Part shown: positions 17,394-25,804 of the stretch, piece after piece
Layout of the letters: each line of letters starts with the position of its first letter
How positions within the stretch are numbered: position 1 is the first letter of the stretch
Source: Actinomadura chibensis NBRC 106107
Lineage (GTDB): Bacteria > Actinomycetota > Actinomycetes > Streptosporangiales > Streptosporangiaceae
NCBI RefSeq assembly: GCF_001552135.1
Contig: NZ_BCQP01000036.1
Coordinates: forward strand, 105,680 to 169,679
Direction of reading: 5' to 3'
Length of the DNA stretch: 64,000 nucleotides
Made by a program: the position numbers and the translations under genes
The notes under the pieces: generated by a model
The model's database searches: none
What the model was told of the DNA's origin: nothing
Seen by the model: only the letters and a program-made list of their open reading frames with translations

Positions 17394-18017
17394 GTGACCC
17401 GACGAACCGGCAAGCGTTCCGCGGACGAGACGTCCCGCACGACCGGCGGCGCCTCCACCCGCGACGTCCCGGCCGACGCCGAGCCGGCTCCGGACGCGCC
17501 GGGGCCGGAGGCGGGCGCCGGCGAGCCCGACGAGGTCGAGCGGATCATCGCCGAATGGCGGGCCGAACGGCCGGGCCTCGACCCGGGCAGCATCGCCGTG
17601 CTCGGCCGCGTCAACCGCTGCGGCCTCCTGGTCCGCAACCTGTCCAACCGGCTGTACGACGAGTACTCGATCAACCAGTCGATGTTCGACGTCCTGGCCG
17701 CGCTGCGCCGGATGGGGCCGCCCTACCGCAGGACCGCGCGGGAGCTGGCGGCGTCGTCGCTGCTGACTTCGGGCGCCATGACCATGCGGCTCGACCGCAT
17801 GGAGCGCGATGGGCTGATCCGCCGCGTCCGGTCGACCGACGACCGCAGGAGCGTGTTCGCCGAGCTGACGCCCGCCGGGTTCGCGCTCATCGACCGGATC
17901 ATCGACGTCCATCTCGAGCGTGAGCGCCAGATGCTCGACACCCTCACCGCCGAGGAGCAGGGGGAACTCGCCCGGCTCCTGCGCAAGCTCGAACACCGGC
18001 TCCGCGAACTGAGCTGA
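17394..18017 (+). CDS. MarR-family transcriptional regulator
   Basis: Winged-helix regulator, 207 aa from the GTG at 17394. About 60 N-terminal residues are low-complexity and charged; the MarR fold follows (VLAALRRMGPPYRRTARELA, then SSLLTSGAMTMRLDRMERDGL and the wing DDRRSVFAELTPAG). It diverges from the catabolic operon across 296 bp that hold the palindrome at 17109-17143. It likely represses that operon and perhaps the M24/ABC genes to its right. A later start would remove the N-terminal extension, but no better ribosome-binding site was seen. Confidence 0.88.
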   Translation: MTRRTGKRSADETSRTTGGASTRDVPADAEPAPDAPGPEAGAGEPDEVERIIAEWRAERPGLDPGSIAVLGRVNRCGLLVRNLSNRLYDEYSINQSMFDVLAALRRMGPPYRRTARELAASSLLTSGAMTMRLDRMERDGLIRRVRSTDDRRSVFAELTPAGFALIDRIIDVHLERERQMLDTLTAEEQGELARLLRKLEHRLRELS

Positions 18018-18041
18018 CCCCGCCCTCCCCGCGCTAGAGCA

Positions 18042-18061
18042 CGCCCGAGCACGGTCGGGCG
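18042..18061 (+). terminator. Hairpin terminator candidate after MarR gene
   Basis: CGCCCGA at 18042-18048 pairs perfectly with TCGGGCG at 18055-18061 across a 6-base loop, 25 bp after the stop. There is no T-tract, which is common in actinobacterial terminators. Confidence 0.5.
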
Positions 18062-18184
18062 CGGCCGCGTACCCGGCGACGCGCGCGCGACCCGCGCCGC
18101 ATATCCTGCAATACCCCTCTGAGCTGGGCATACTTCGCGGCCACGGCCTCCGATCCCCGGTGCGGATGCGCTACACGTCAATAA

Positions 18185-18211
18185 CTCAGCTCAAAGCTTT
18201 AATGGTCTAAG
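18185..18211. promoter_or_regulatory. Second CTCAG-N17-CTAAG site
   Basis: CTCAG at 18185-18189 and CTAAG at 18207-18211 are separated by exactly 17 bases, as in the palindrome at 17113-17139. A TTAAT core also occurs between them. The site lies upstream of the M24 gene, so the MarR protein may bind both flanks of its own gene. Confidence 0.5.
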
Positions 18212-18392
18212 TCTTGCGTAGGTGAGATAGCGCGGTCTAAGGTCACGGCAACGTTCGGTCGACCAGCAGGTCACGGCCCTCGCCGCCGGCTCGGCCGGCG
18301 GGCACGCCGGCCGCCGCCCGGCTCGGACCGCCAGGCCGCAAGGCCCGCCGGGCCCGCCGCCGGCCGCGCGGAGGACCACGAAAGGAGCATTC

Positions 18393-19676
18393 GTGCCGAC
18401 CCAGATCATCGCCGGGACCGCCTCGGAGGACACCGCGGCGGACGGCCCCGGACGCGCGCACGACGAGCGCGAGTTCCGGATGCGTCGCACCCGCGAGTTC
18501 ATGGACGAACAGGGACTCGACGCCCTGCTGGTCTTCGGTGCCGACCGCAGCGACCGCTACGACGCGGGCCAGTACCTGTTCCGCGACCGCCGCTACCAGC
18601 ACTTCGTCGTCCCCCGCGACGGCGAGCCCACGATGGTCGCCTTCGCCGCCCAGGTCGCGGCGCAGCACATGCTCACCCGCGAGCGCGGGCTGCAGACCTG
18701 GATCGACGACATCCGCGTCGGCCCCGGTCCCGAGCTGCTGCCCGCGATCGTCCGCGAGAAGGGGCTCGCGGCGGGCCGGCTCGGCGTGATCGGCGCGGGC
18801 TACGGGTCGCCCTTCTACCCGGGCGGATGGGTGTCCAAGCCGGTCTGGGACGCCGTCAGCGAACGCCTGCCCGACGCCGAGCTCGTCGACGTCACCCGCG
18901 ACTACGGGCTGGTCATGGCGCGGCGCAGCGACGAGGACCTGGAGCACCTCGCCACCGCGGCCGCCGCCGGGGACGCGGCGATCGAGGCGATGATGGCGGC
19001 GGCACGGCCCGGCGTGGACGAGACCGCCCTGTACGCCGAGGGCATCGCCGCGATGCTCCGCCGCGGGATGCGCGTGACCTGGATGCTCTTCCAGACGGGG
19101 CTGGACAACTACGCCTGGGGCGAGCCGACGTGGCTGACCCGTCCCGAGCCCGCCCGCGTCCTCGGGTCCGCCGACATGGTGTGGGCGGAGATCTTTCCGA
19201 ACTACGCCGAGCTGAACACCCACGTCAACATGAGCTTCACGGTCGGCACCCCGCCCGCCGAGACGCTGCGCTGCGCCGAGGTGGCCCGCGCCAGCTACGA
19301 GGCCGGCCGGGCGGCGTTGCGGCCGGGCGCCACGTTCGCCGACGTCTGCGCGGCCATGGAGGAGCCCCTCACCGAGGCGGGGATGTGGCACCTGACGCCG
19401 CAGCTCGCGTCCCTCAACCCGCTGCTGTCCGGGGGCGGCTCGGGCCTCGGCATCCGCGAGCAGGTCCCCTCGTTCGCCGGCGCCTACCCGCACGCCGACG
19501 GGCACGCGGGACCGTTCTTCGACTTCGAGATCCTGCCCGGCATGACCTTCTCGCTGCAGCCCGACGCCCGGCTCGGCCGGCACGGCGCGATCGTCGGCGG
19601 CGTCGTCGCGGCGACCGAGACCGGCTGCCGCGAGTTCAACACCGTCTCCACGCGCCTCAACTCGGTCGACGGCTGA
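18393..19676 (+). CDS. M24 (creatinase/aminopeptidase P-fold) enzyme without metal ligands
   Basis: Two-domain 'pita-bread' protein, 427 aa: a creatinase N-terminal domain to about residue 170, then the M24 domain. In metallopeptidases the M24 domain has Asp, Asp, His, Glu, Glu. Here the matching positions read Glu (VWAEIF), His (NTHVN), Ser (GSGLG), Gln (SLQPD) and Gly, so a dinuclear metal site is unlikely. This resembles creatinase, a metal-free amidinohydrolase, rather than a peptidase. The GTG start is preceded by AAAGGAG. It heads a plus-strand set with an ABC importer and probably acts on the imported compound. Confidence 0.85.
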   Translation: MPTQIIAGTASEDTAADGPGRAHDEREFRMRRTREFMDEQGLDALLVFGADRSDRYDAGQYLFRDRRYQHFVVPRDGEPTMVAFAAQVAAQHMLTRERGLQTWIDDIRVGPGPELLPAIVREKGLAAGRLGVIGAGYGSPFYPGGWVSKPVWDAVSERLPDAELVDVTRDYGLVMARRSDEDLEHLATAAAAGDAAIEAMMAAARPGVDETALYAEGIAAMLRRGMRVTWMLFQTGLDNYAWGEPTWLTRPEPARVLGSADMVWAEIFPNYAELNTHVNMSFTVGTPPAETLRCAEVARASYEAGRAALRPGATFADVCAAMEEPLTEAGMWHLTPQLASLNPLLSGGGSGLGIREQVPSFAGAYPHADGHAGPFFDFEILPGMTFSLQPDARLGRHGAIVGGVVAATETGCREFNTVSTRLNSVDG

Positions 19677-19684
19677 GCCGCGGC

Positions 19685-19741
19685 GCGCCCGCCGCCCGCG
19701 GGCGCCCCGCCCCACCGGGGGCCGCGCCCCACCGGGGGCCG
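19685..19741. repeat. Hairpin followed by two abutting 17-bp direct repeats
   Basis: GCGCCCG (19685-19691) pairs with CGGGCGC (19699-19705). CGCCCCACCGGGGGCCG then occurs twice back to back at 19708-19724 and 19725-19741 without mismatch. The hairpin may be a terminator after the M24 gene or an mRNA processing stem within the operon. Confidence 0.6.
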
Positions 19742-19856
19742 TGCCGCTCCGCACGCCGTGCGGGCCCCGGCCCCCGGTCTCCTCCCGCTCGCCCCCATCC
19801 CTCCCCGCCCCACGGTTCCGGAACGTCCGGGCACTCCTCGGCAAGGTGGTCTCGAC

Positions 19857-20939
19857 ATGCCCCTCCACTCCTCAGCACTCACCCGCCGTACCTTCCTGTA
19901 CGGCGCGGCGGCCGTCGGGGCGAGCGGCCTCCTCGCCGCCTGCGGCGGCGGCGACGGCCCGGCCGGCGCCCGCGGCGGCGCCCTGCCCGCGTCCCTCAAG
20001 GGGCTGGCCGACAAGGCAGCCAAGGAGGGCGGCGTCCGGCTGTTCGTCAGCACGGACGCCCGCACGCCCGCGCACGCCCGCAAGCTGTCCCGCGCGCTGC
20101 GCGCCGACACCGGCGCGGACCTCGACATCAAGTTCGTCAGCGGGGAACCGGATCCGGCGTTCGCCAACAAGCTCGTCCAGGAGTCGAAGGCGCAGGTCGC
20201 CCCTTCGATCGACGTCTTCGTGACGACGCCGCTGGTGGTCAAGCAGCTCAGCGGCGCCGGGCTCGTCCAGTCCGTGGACTGGGGGTCCATGGAGGGGGTG
20301 GACGCGAAGAACGTGTGGACGTCCTACAACGCCATCACCATCGCGGAGATCGCCCGCACCATCCTGTACAACACCAAAGCGGTCGCCGCCCCGCCCCGGT
20401 CGCTCGACGAGCTGCTCGACGACCGGTGGCGGGGCAAGATCGTCACCGCCGGGCTGCCCGACGTGTTCAGCCCGCTCGCCGCCGAACTGGGCATCGACGG
20501 GATGATGACGTTCGTCACCCGGCTGCTGGAGCGCGGGCGCGTCTCGCTCGCCTCGGTGCCCACCGCGATCCGCACCCAGGTCGCCAGCGGCGAGTTCCCC
20601 GTCGGATTCGGCGTCCGGATCGGTGAGAGCCAGCGCCAGTCCAAGGCGCCGGTGGACTACGCGCCGGTGAAGGTGCCGGTCGTCCCGCGCGCCGGGCTGA
20701 TCGTCAAGGGCGCGAAGGCCCCGTCCGCCGCGCAACTCCTCCTCTACTGGCTCAGCGCCACCGAGCAGGGCCGCAAGCTCGCGTACGAGGTCCTCGACTG
20801 GCCCCTGCACACCACCCCCGGAACCGACCTCTACCAGCTCGCGCAGAAGGCCGGCGGGGTGATGACCGCCGACGCCGACTGGTGGATGAACGACTACGAG
20901 AAGGCCAACCGGCAGGTCGCCGGGCTGCTGCGCAAGTAG
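19857..20939 (+). CDS. Tat lipoprotein solute-binding protein, Fe(III)/thiamine/polyamine type
   Basis: Extracellular ligand-binding lipoprotein, 360 aa from the ATG at 19857. The signal has twin arginines (LTRRTFLYGAAAVGASG) and a lipobox LLAAC. The mature part fits the extracellular solute-binding family that handles ferric ion, thiamine, putrescine or phosphonates (LVQESKAQVAPSIDVFVTTP; ARTILYNTKAV; FPVGFGVRI). The conserved Tyr pair that binds Fe(III) in FbpA is not evident, so an organic ligand is more likely. It starts 180 bp after the M24 gene; a fused permease and an ATPase follow. Confidence 0.87.
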   Translation: MPLHSSALTRRTFLYGAAAVGASGLLAACGGGDGPAGARGGALPASLKGLADKAAKEGGVRLFVSTDARTPAHARKLSRALRADTGADLDIKFVSGEPDPAFANKLVQESKAQVAPSIDVFVTTPLVVKQLSGAGLVQSVDWGSMEGVDAKNVWTSYNAITIAEIARTILYNTKAVAAPPRSLDELLDDRWRGKIVTAGLPDVFSPLAAELGIDGMMTFVTRLLERGRVSLASVPTAIRTQVASGEFPVGFGVRIGESQRQSKAPVDYAPVKVPVVPRAGLIVKGAKAPSAAQLLLYWLSATEQGRKLAYEVLDWPLHTTPGTDLYQLAQKAGGVMTADADWWMNDYEKANRQVAGLLRK

Positions 20940-20986
20940 CCGGCCGTGCGCGGCGAGCCCCCGAACCACCGGAGCCCGAATGAGAG

Positions 20987-22774
20987 ATGAGGTCGGTAAC
21001 CGTGTCGGCTGAGCTGTCCACCGAGCGTCCGGCCGCGCCCGAGCGGGACCGGCCCGGACGGCGCCGGTCCCGCCCCGGGCGCGTCCGCCGCCGCGACGTC
21101 GACCTTCCGCTCGTCGCCGTCGGAGCGCTGATCGCGCTGCTGTGCGCGATCCTTGTCGTGCCGCTGGCGGGGCTGGTGTGGGCGGCGTTCGGCCCGCAGG
21201 AGGGGTTCGGGGGCGGAAGCCTGTCGCTGGACAACTTCCGCACGGTGCTCGGCTCCGCCGGGCTGCCCGCCACCCTGCTGCGCACGCTCGCGCTCGGCCT
21301 CGGCACCGTCGCGGTGACGCTGGTCGTCGCCGTCCCGCTCGCCTGGCTCTACGCCCGGACGGACCTGCGCGGCAAGTCGGTCATCCTGGCCCTCGCGGCG
21401 ATGAAGATGGCGATCCCGGGCTTCCTCGTCGCGCTCGGCTACATCTTCATGCTCAACCCGAGCAACGGGATCATCAACTCCTGGTGGAGCGACCTGACCG
21501 GCGGCCCGCTGACGAACATCTACACCCTGAAGTGGATCATCGTGCTGCAGGGGCTGGACTTCGCCGGGCCCGCGTTCTTCATGCTCGTCCCCACGCTGCG
21601 GGTGATCGACGTGAACGTGGAGGAGGCCGCCGCTGTGCACGGCGTCCCGCGGTGGCGGGCCGCCCTGCAGCTCCTTCTCCCGGTCGCGGCCCCGGCCATC
21701 GCGGGGGTGTCCATCTTCTTCTTCATCGCGGCCGTCGAGGTGTTCGACTACGCCGGGATGCTCGGCATGCCCGCGCGCATCACGGTCCTGTCCACGCTGA
21801 TCTACCAGTACTCGCAGGGCGCCACCGGCTCCCCGGAGTACGGGAACGCCGCGGCGGTGGGGCTCGGCATGGCGCTCGCGATCGGGCTGATCATGATCGG
21901 GTACCACCGGGCCGTGCGCCGCGCGGACCAGATGGCCACCGTCACCGGACGGCGCGCCGCGCGCGAGCCGATGCGGCTCACCCGGGGCGGCCGGTGGGCG
22001 GGCCACGGGTTCGTCCTCGGGTACGCGCTGCTCGGCGTGGCGCTGCCGGTGCTGACCCTGGTGTGGGCGTCGCTGACCCCCTACCTCCGGCCGCCGTCGG
22101 CGGAGGCGGCCGCCGACCTGTCGTTCGACGCGTACGGCGACGCCATGTACGACCTGGCCGAGGTGCTGCCGACGACGCTCCTGCTCGTCGCGGCGGTGCC
22201 CACCCTCGCCGTGGTGCTCGCCGCCTGCGGGAGCTGGCTGGTCACCCGCACCCGGGTGCGCGGCCGGCGCGGGCTCGACGCGCTCGTCATGATGACCCTG
22301 GCCGTCCCGTCCATTGTCCTCGCGGTCTCGTTCCTCTACGTGGGGTTGTCGGTGTACCGCTGGCTGCCTCTCTACGGGACGGCCGCGTTCCTCGCGCTGG
22401 CGGTGGCGGCGCGGTTCGTCGCGACGGCGTACCGCACGCTCCACGGCACCATGCTCCAGGTCCACGGGGAGCTGGAGGAGGCGGCCGCGGCCTCCGGGGT
22501 GCGCCGGGGCCGGACGTTCCTGTCGGTCGTGCTGCCCACCGTCCGCGGCGGCCTCGTGTACGCGTGGTTCTGGATCGCCCTGCTGACCGTCCGGGAGCTG
22601 ACCATCACGGTGATCCTCTCCGGCGACGGGACGGACGTGATGTCGACGCGGATCTTCGGCTACAGCTCCGCGGGCGAGACCGGGCTGTCCGCCGCCCTCG
22701 GGGTGATGCAGCTCGGCCTGATCGCGGTGCTGCTGGCCGCGTTCTACCGGGCGGCCCGCCGCCAGTCCCTCTGA
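20987..22774 (+). CDS. Fused two-domain ABC permease (FbpB/ThiP-like)
   Basis: Inner-membrane permease of 595 aa with two homologous halves of about six helices each. Each half has a BPD-transport coupling loop: EEAAAVHGVPRWRAALQLLLP in the first and EEAAAASGVRRGRTFLSVVLP in the second. The N-terminus is a charged 40-residue cytoplasmic tail. The ATG at 20987 is given; a GTG at 21002 is about equally likely. Fused permeases are typical of iron, thiamine and 2-aminoethylphosphonate importers. Confidence 0.9.
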   Translation: MRSVTVSAELSTERPAAPERDRPGRRRSRPGRVRRRDVDLPLVAVGALIALLCAILVVPLAGLVWAAFGPQEGFGGGSLSLDNFRTVLGSAGLPATLLRTLALGLGTVAVTLVVAVPLAWLYARTDLRGKSVILALAAMKMAIPGFLVALGYIFMLNPSNGIINSWWSDLTGGPLTNIYTLKWIIVLQGLDFAGPAFFMLVPTLRVIDVNVEEAAAVHGVPRWRAALQLLLPVAAPAIAGVSIFFFIAAVEVFDYAGMLGMPARITVLSTLIYQYSQGATGSPEYGNAAAVGLGMALAIGLIMIGYHRAVRRADQMATVTGRRAAREPMRLTRGGRWAGHGFVLGYALLGVALPVLTLVWASLTPYLRPPSAEAAADLSFDAYGDAMYDLAEVLPTTLLLVAAVPTLAVVLAACGSWLVTRTRVRGRRGLDALVMMTLAVPSIVLAVSFLYVGLSVYRWLPLYGTAAFLALAVAARFVATAYRTLHGTMLQVHGELEEAAAASGVRRGRTFLSVVLPTVRGGLVYAWFWIALLTVRELTITVILSGDGTDVMSTRIFGYSSAGETGLSAALGVMQLGLIAVLLAAFYRAARRQSL

Positions 22775-22792
22775 AGCACCGGGAGTCCAATC

Positions 22793-23923
22793 ATGATCGA
22801 GCTCGACGGCGTCTCGAAGTCGTTCGCCCAGGGCCGCGACCGCGTCCCCGCCCTGCGCGGGGTGTCCCTGTCGGTCGGCGAGGGGGAGTTCTACGTCCTG
22901 CTCGGGGCGTCGGGCTGCGGCAAGACGACGACCCTGCGCATCGTGGCCGGGCTGGAGCGTCCCGACAGCGGCGACGTGTGGATCGACGGCGACCGGGTCT
23001 TCGGCCGCGACGTGTGGGTCGGCCCGGAGGAGCGTCCGCAGGCGATGGTGTTCCAGGCGTACGCGCTCTGGCCGCACATGACGATCCGGCAGAACATCGC
23101 GTTCCCGCTGCGCCGGGGCGTCCGGCGGCTGCCGAAGGACCGGGTGGGCGAGCGGGTCGAGGAGATGCTGGAGCTCTTCCGGCTGACCCAGCAGGCGGAC
23201 CGGAAGGTCACCCAGCTCTCCGGCGGCCAGCAGCAGCGCGTCGCGCTGGCCCGCGCGCTCGCGCTGCGCCCGAAGGTGCTGCTCATGGACGAGCCGCTGT
23301 CCAACCTCGACGCCCGCCTGCGCATGGACCTGCGCATGGAACTGAAGGACCTCGCCGCCCGCACCGGCATCACCTGCCTCCTGGTCACGCACGACCAGGA
23401 GGAGGCGATGATGCTCGCGAGCCGGGTGGGGGTCATGGACGGCGGCGGAATCGTCCAGGAGGGAACGCCGGACCAGCTCTACTCCGCCCCGGACTCGGAG
23501 TTCGTCGCCACCTTCCTCGACCGCATGAACCTCATCCGCCCCTGCGCGGTGACGGGCCGCGCCGGGACGGGCATCGAGGTCACGGCCGCCGGCGCGGCGC
23601 TGCGGGTGAAGCACGGGGACCACGCGGTCGGCACGGAACTGACGCTCGGCATCCGGCCGGACGACATCGTCATCCACCCCGACGGGTCCGCGCACGAAGG
23701 GCCCGACGCCAACCTGGTGGACGGCCGCGCCGTCGCCCATCACTACCTCGGCGGGCTGTTCCTCCACCAGGTGGAGACTCCGCTCGGGCTGCTGAGCGTC
23801 CGATCGCGGATCGCCCCCGACCGCCTCGGGAACGACGCCGTCCGGTTGCGGCTGCCCGCCGAGCGCCTCATCGCCATCCCGGCCCGCGCCGCCGACCGGA
23901 CGGCCGGTGAGCCGGGCCGGTAG
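22793..23923 (+). CDS. ABC importer ATPase (FbpC/PotA-like) with TOBE domain
   Basis: Energises the adjacent fused permease, 376 aa. Walker A is GASGCGKTT, the signature LSGGQQQR, Walker B LLMDEP and the switch VTHDQEEAM. A C-terminal TOBE-like region begins near residue 245 (NLIRPCAVTGRAGTG; LGIRPDDIVI), typical of the MalK/PotA/FbpC group. The gene starts 18 bp after the permease and is the last of the M24/ABC set. Confidence 0.93.
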   Translation: MIELDGVSKSFAQGRDRVPALRGVSLSVGEGEFYVLLGASGCGKTTTLRIVAGLERPDSGDVWIDGDRVFGRDVWVGPEERPQAMVFQAYALWPHMTIRQNIAFPLRRGVRRLPKDRVGERVEEMLELFRLTQQADRKVTQLSGGQQQRVALARALALRPKVLLMDEPLSNLDARLRMDLRMELKDLAARTGITCLLVTHDQEEAMMLASRVGVMDGGGIVQEGTPDQLYSAPDSEFVATFLDRMNLIRPCAVTGRAGTGIEVTAAGAALRVKHGDHAVGTELTLGIRPDDIVIHPDGSAHEGPDANLVDGRAVAHHYLGGLFLHQVETPLGLLSVRSRIAPDRLGNDAVRLRLPAERLIAIPARAADRTAGEPGR

Positions 23924-23988
23924 GCCGCGGGAGACCGAGCCGCCGGTCCGCCGGATCGGCGCGGGAGCCGGAATCGTAGGCTTCGGTC

Positions 23989-24630
23989 ATGACCGAGATC
24001 CACGCCACTTCACCCCGGGAAGCCTTCGAGTTGCTGCTGGCGGGCAACCAGCGGTTCGTCGCGGGTGCTCCGCAGCACCCGAACCAGGACGCCACGCGGC
24101 GTGCCGAGGTCGCCGCGTCCCAGCGTCCGTTCGCCGTCCTGTTCGGGTGCTCGGACTCCCGTCTGGCCGCTGAGATCATCTTCGACCGGGGGCTGGGCGA
24201 CCTGTTCGTGGTGCGAACCGCGGGCCATGTGATGGGGCCCGAGGTGATCGGCAGCATCGAGTTCGGCATCGACGTGCTGGGGTCCCCCCTGGTCGTGGTG
24301 CTGGGTCATGAAGGGTGCGGCGCTGTCGGCGCCGCGTGCGCGGCGCTGGAGGACGGGGTGGCCCCGGCCGGGTACGTGCGCGACGTCGTCGAGCGGGTGA
24401 CGCCCAGCGTCCTGGCCGCACGGGCCGCCGGACGCGTGCGGACCGAGGAGATCCTGGCCGAGCACATCCGGTACACCGTCGACCTGCTGCTGGATCGATC
24501 ACGCCTGCTGACCGAGCGGATCGCCGCCGGGCAGGCCGCGGCCGTGGGCCTGTGCTACCGCCTCGACGACGGCACCGCGCGCGTCGTCGCCGCTCGCGGC
24601 CTGGACGTACCGGTACCCCAGAGCCACTGA
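23989..24630 (+). CDS. Beta-class carbonic anhydrase
   Basis: Interconverts CO2 and bicarbonate, 213 aa. All zinc and active-site residues are present: Cys54 and Asp56 in CSDSR, His107 and Cys110 in GHEGCGAVG. The N-terminal LLAGNQRFVAG is also conserved. It follows the ABC genes on the same strand after 65 bp and may be transcribed with them, or from its own promoter. No signal peptide, so cytoplasmic. A use of bicarbonate by the upstream pathway is possible but not shown. Confidence 0.93.
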   Translation: MTEIHATSPREAFELLLAGNQRFVAGAPQHPNQDATRRAEVAASQRPFAVLFGCSDSRLAAEIIFDRGLGDLFVVRTAGHVMGPEVIGSIEFGIDVLGSPLVVVLGHEGCGAVGAACAALEDGVAPAGYVRDVVERVTPSVLAARAAGRVRTEEILAEHIRYTVDLLLDRSRLLTERIAAGQAAAVGLCYRLDDGTARVVAARGLDVPVPQSH

Positions 24631-24664
24631 CAGCAGGAGTTCGCACGTTCGCCGGTGCCCCGCG

Positions 24665-25123
24665 TCATGCTGGGCTCGGCGTGTCCGAGAGCTGCTCGGC
24701 GAGTCCGATGAAGATCCCCTCGGGGCCGCGGACGTAGCAGAGCAGGTAGGCGTCCTCGTACCGGGCCACGTCACCGACGAGTTCGGCGCCGTGGGGGCGC
24801 AGGCGGGCGAGGGTGTCCCGGATGTCGTCGACGGCGAACATGACGCGGTGCATGCCCAGCGTGTTGTGCGGCTGGTCGTGTTGGCCGGTGTCGATCGCCG
24901 CGGGGTTCTTGTACTGGGCCAGTTCCAGGCGGCTGTGGCCGTCCGGGGTGCGCATCATGGCGATGTCGCAGCGGACGCCGTCCAGCCCGACGGTGCCGTC
25001 CGCCCAGGGGCCTTCGATCTGCGCCTTGCCCTCCAGTTCCAGGCCGAGTTCGGCGAAGAAGGCGACGGCGGCGTCCAGGTCGCCGACGACGATGCCGACG
25101 TTGTCCATCCGCTGGATCGTCAT
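24665..25123 (-). CDS. Single-domain VOC/glyoxalase family protein
   Basis: Small vicinal-oxygen-chelate protein, 152 aa. It begins IQRMDNVGIVVGDLDAAVAFF and has SRLELAQYKNP and MHRVMFAVDDI, placing candidate metal ligands in the two beta-alpha-beta-beta-beta modules. The reaction is unknown; epimerase, lyase, antibiotic-binding and dioxygenase roles share the fold. It is convergent with the carbonic anhydrase gene and lies 102 bp after the MarR gene on the same strand. Confidence 0.82.
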   Translation of the reverse strand: MTIQRMDNVGIVVGDLDAAVAFFAELGLELEGKAQIEGPWADGTVGLDGVRCDIAMMRTPDGHSRLELAQYKNPAAIDTGQHDQPHNTLGMHRVMFAVDDIRDTLARLRPHGAELVGDVARYEDAYLLCYVRGPEGIFIGLAEQLSDTPSPA

Positions 25124-25225
25124 GGTGGGCTCTCCTCTGCTCTTTGGCGCGCACCCCCGTGGTGGCGCTGTCGTATCGGGGACGGAGCCGCCGCCGCGTT
25201 CTCGACATCCGCGGGCCCGCTCTTT

Positions 25226-25726
25226 TCAGGTGAGGGACGTGTCGCCGAGCGACTGCAGCAGGGTGCGCAGCGCGTCGGCGAGGCCGTCCGCCTGGTCGCG
25301 GTCGAGGGCCTGGAGCAGGCGCGCCTCGTTGGCGACGTGCAGGGCGAACAGGTCGTCGATGGTCCGGCGGCCGTGGGCGGTGAGCCGGATCCGCACCGTG
25401 CGGCGGTCGACGGCGTCCGGGACCCGCTCGACGAGGTCCTTGGCCACCATGCGGTCGATGCGCTTGGTGATGGCGCCCGAGGTGACCATGGACGCCTTGA
25501 CGAGTTGGCCGGGGGTCAGTTCGTAGGGGTCGCCCGAGCGCCGGAGCGTGGTCAGGACGTCGGCCTCGCTGTTGTCGAGGCCGTGGCGGCGGAAGAAGCC
25601 CTGGATCTCCGCCTCCAGCAGCCGGGCGAGCCGTTGGATGCGGCCGATCACTCCGACGGGCCAGACGTCCACGTCGGGACGCTCCCGGCGCCAGGCGTCC
25701 ATCGCCGCGTCCACGGCGTCACCCAT
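25226..25726 (-). CDS. MarR-family transcriptional regulator
   Basis: Winged-helix regulator, 166 aa. The recognition region reads LTPGQLVKASMVTSGAITKRIDRMVAKDLV and the wing DAVDRRTVRIRLTAHG. It is divergent from a cupin gene with 78 bp between the starts; the shared region contains two CTTA half-sites around 25748-25764. It probably controls the cupin gene and itself, and possibly the VOC gene downstream. Confidence 0.88.
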   Translation of the reverse strand: MGDAVDAAMDAWRRERPDVDVWPVGVIGRIQRLARLLEAEIQGFFRRHGLDNSEADVLTTLRRSGDPYELTPGQLVKASMVTSGAITKRIDRMVAKDLVERVPDAVDRRTVRIRLTAHGRRTIDDLFALHVANEARLLQALDRDQADGLADALRTLLQSLGDTSLT

Positions 25727-25804
25727 CTCTCACCTCTCTTGCCAGTCGCTTAGTAGTATCTTACCGGGAAGAGATATGCTCGACCCGGACACAAGGAGAT
25801 GACG

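Larger units (their letters stand above)
18018..18392. other. Intergenic region between MarR and M24 genes
   Basis: No gene is supported here. It holds a hairpin terminator candidate close to the MarR stop, an AT-richer patch near 18178-18215 with the CTCAG-N17-CTAAG site, and a GC-rich leader to the M24 start. TCTAAG occurs at 18206 and again at 18236. Confidence 0.6.

Noticed and set aside
19685..19741. CRISPR-like repeat
   Set aside because: There are only two abutting copies and no spacers.
20894..23767. 957-codon minus-strand open frame
   Set aside because: It lies opposite the permease and ATPase genes and is low-complexity His/Arg/Gln-rich. The plus-strand genes explain the region.
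25746..25764. CTTAG-like half-sites in the MarR/cupin gap compared with those at 49463
   Set aside because: The shared CGCTTAGTA-type string is short and the two regulators are of different families, so a common regulator is not supported.
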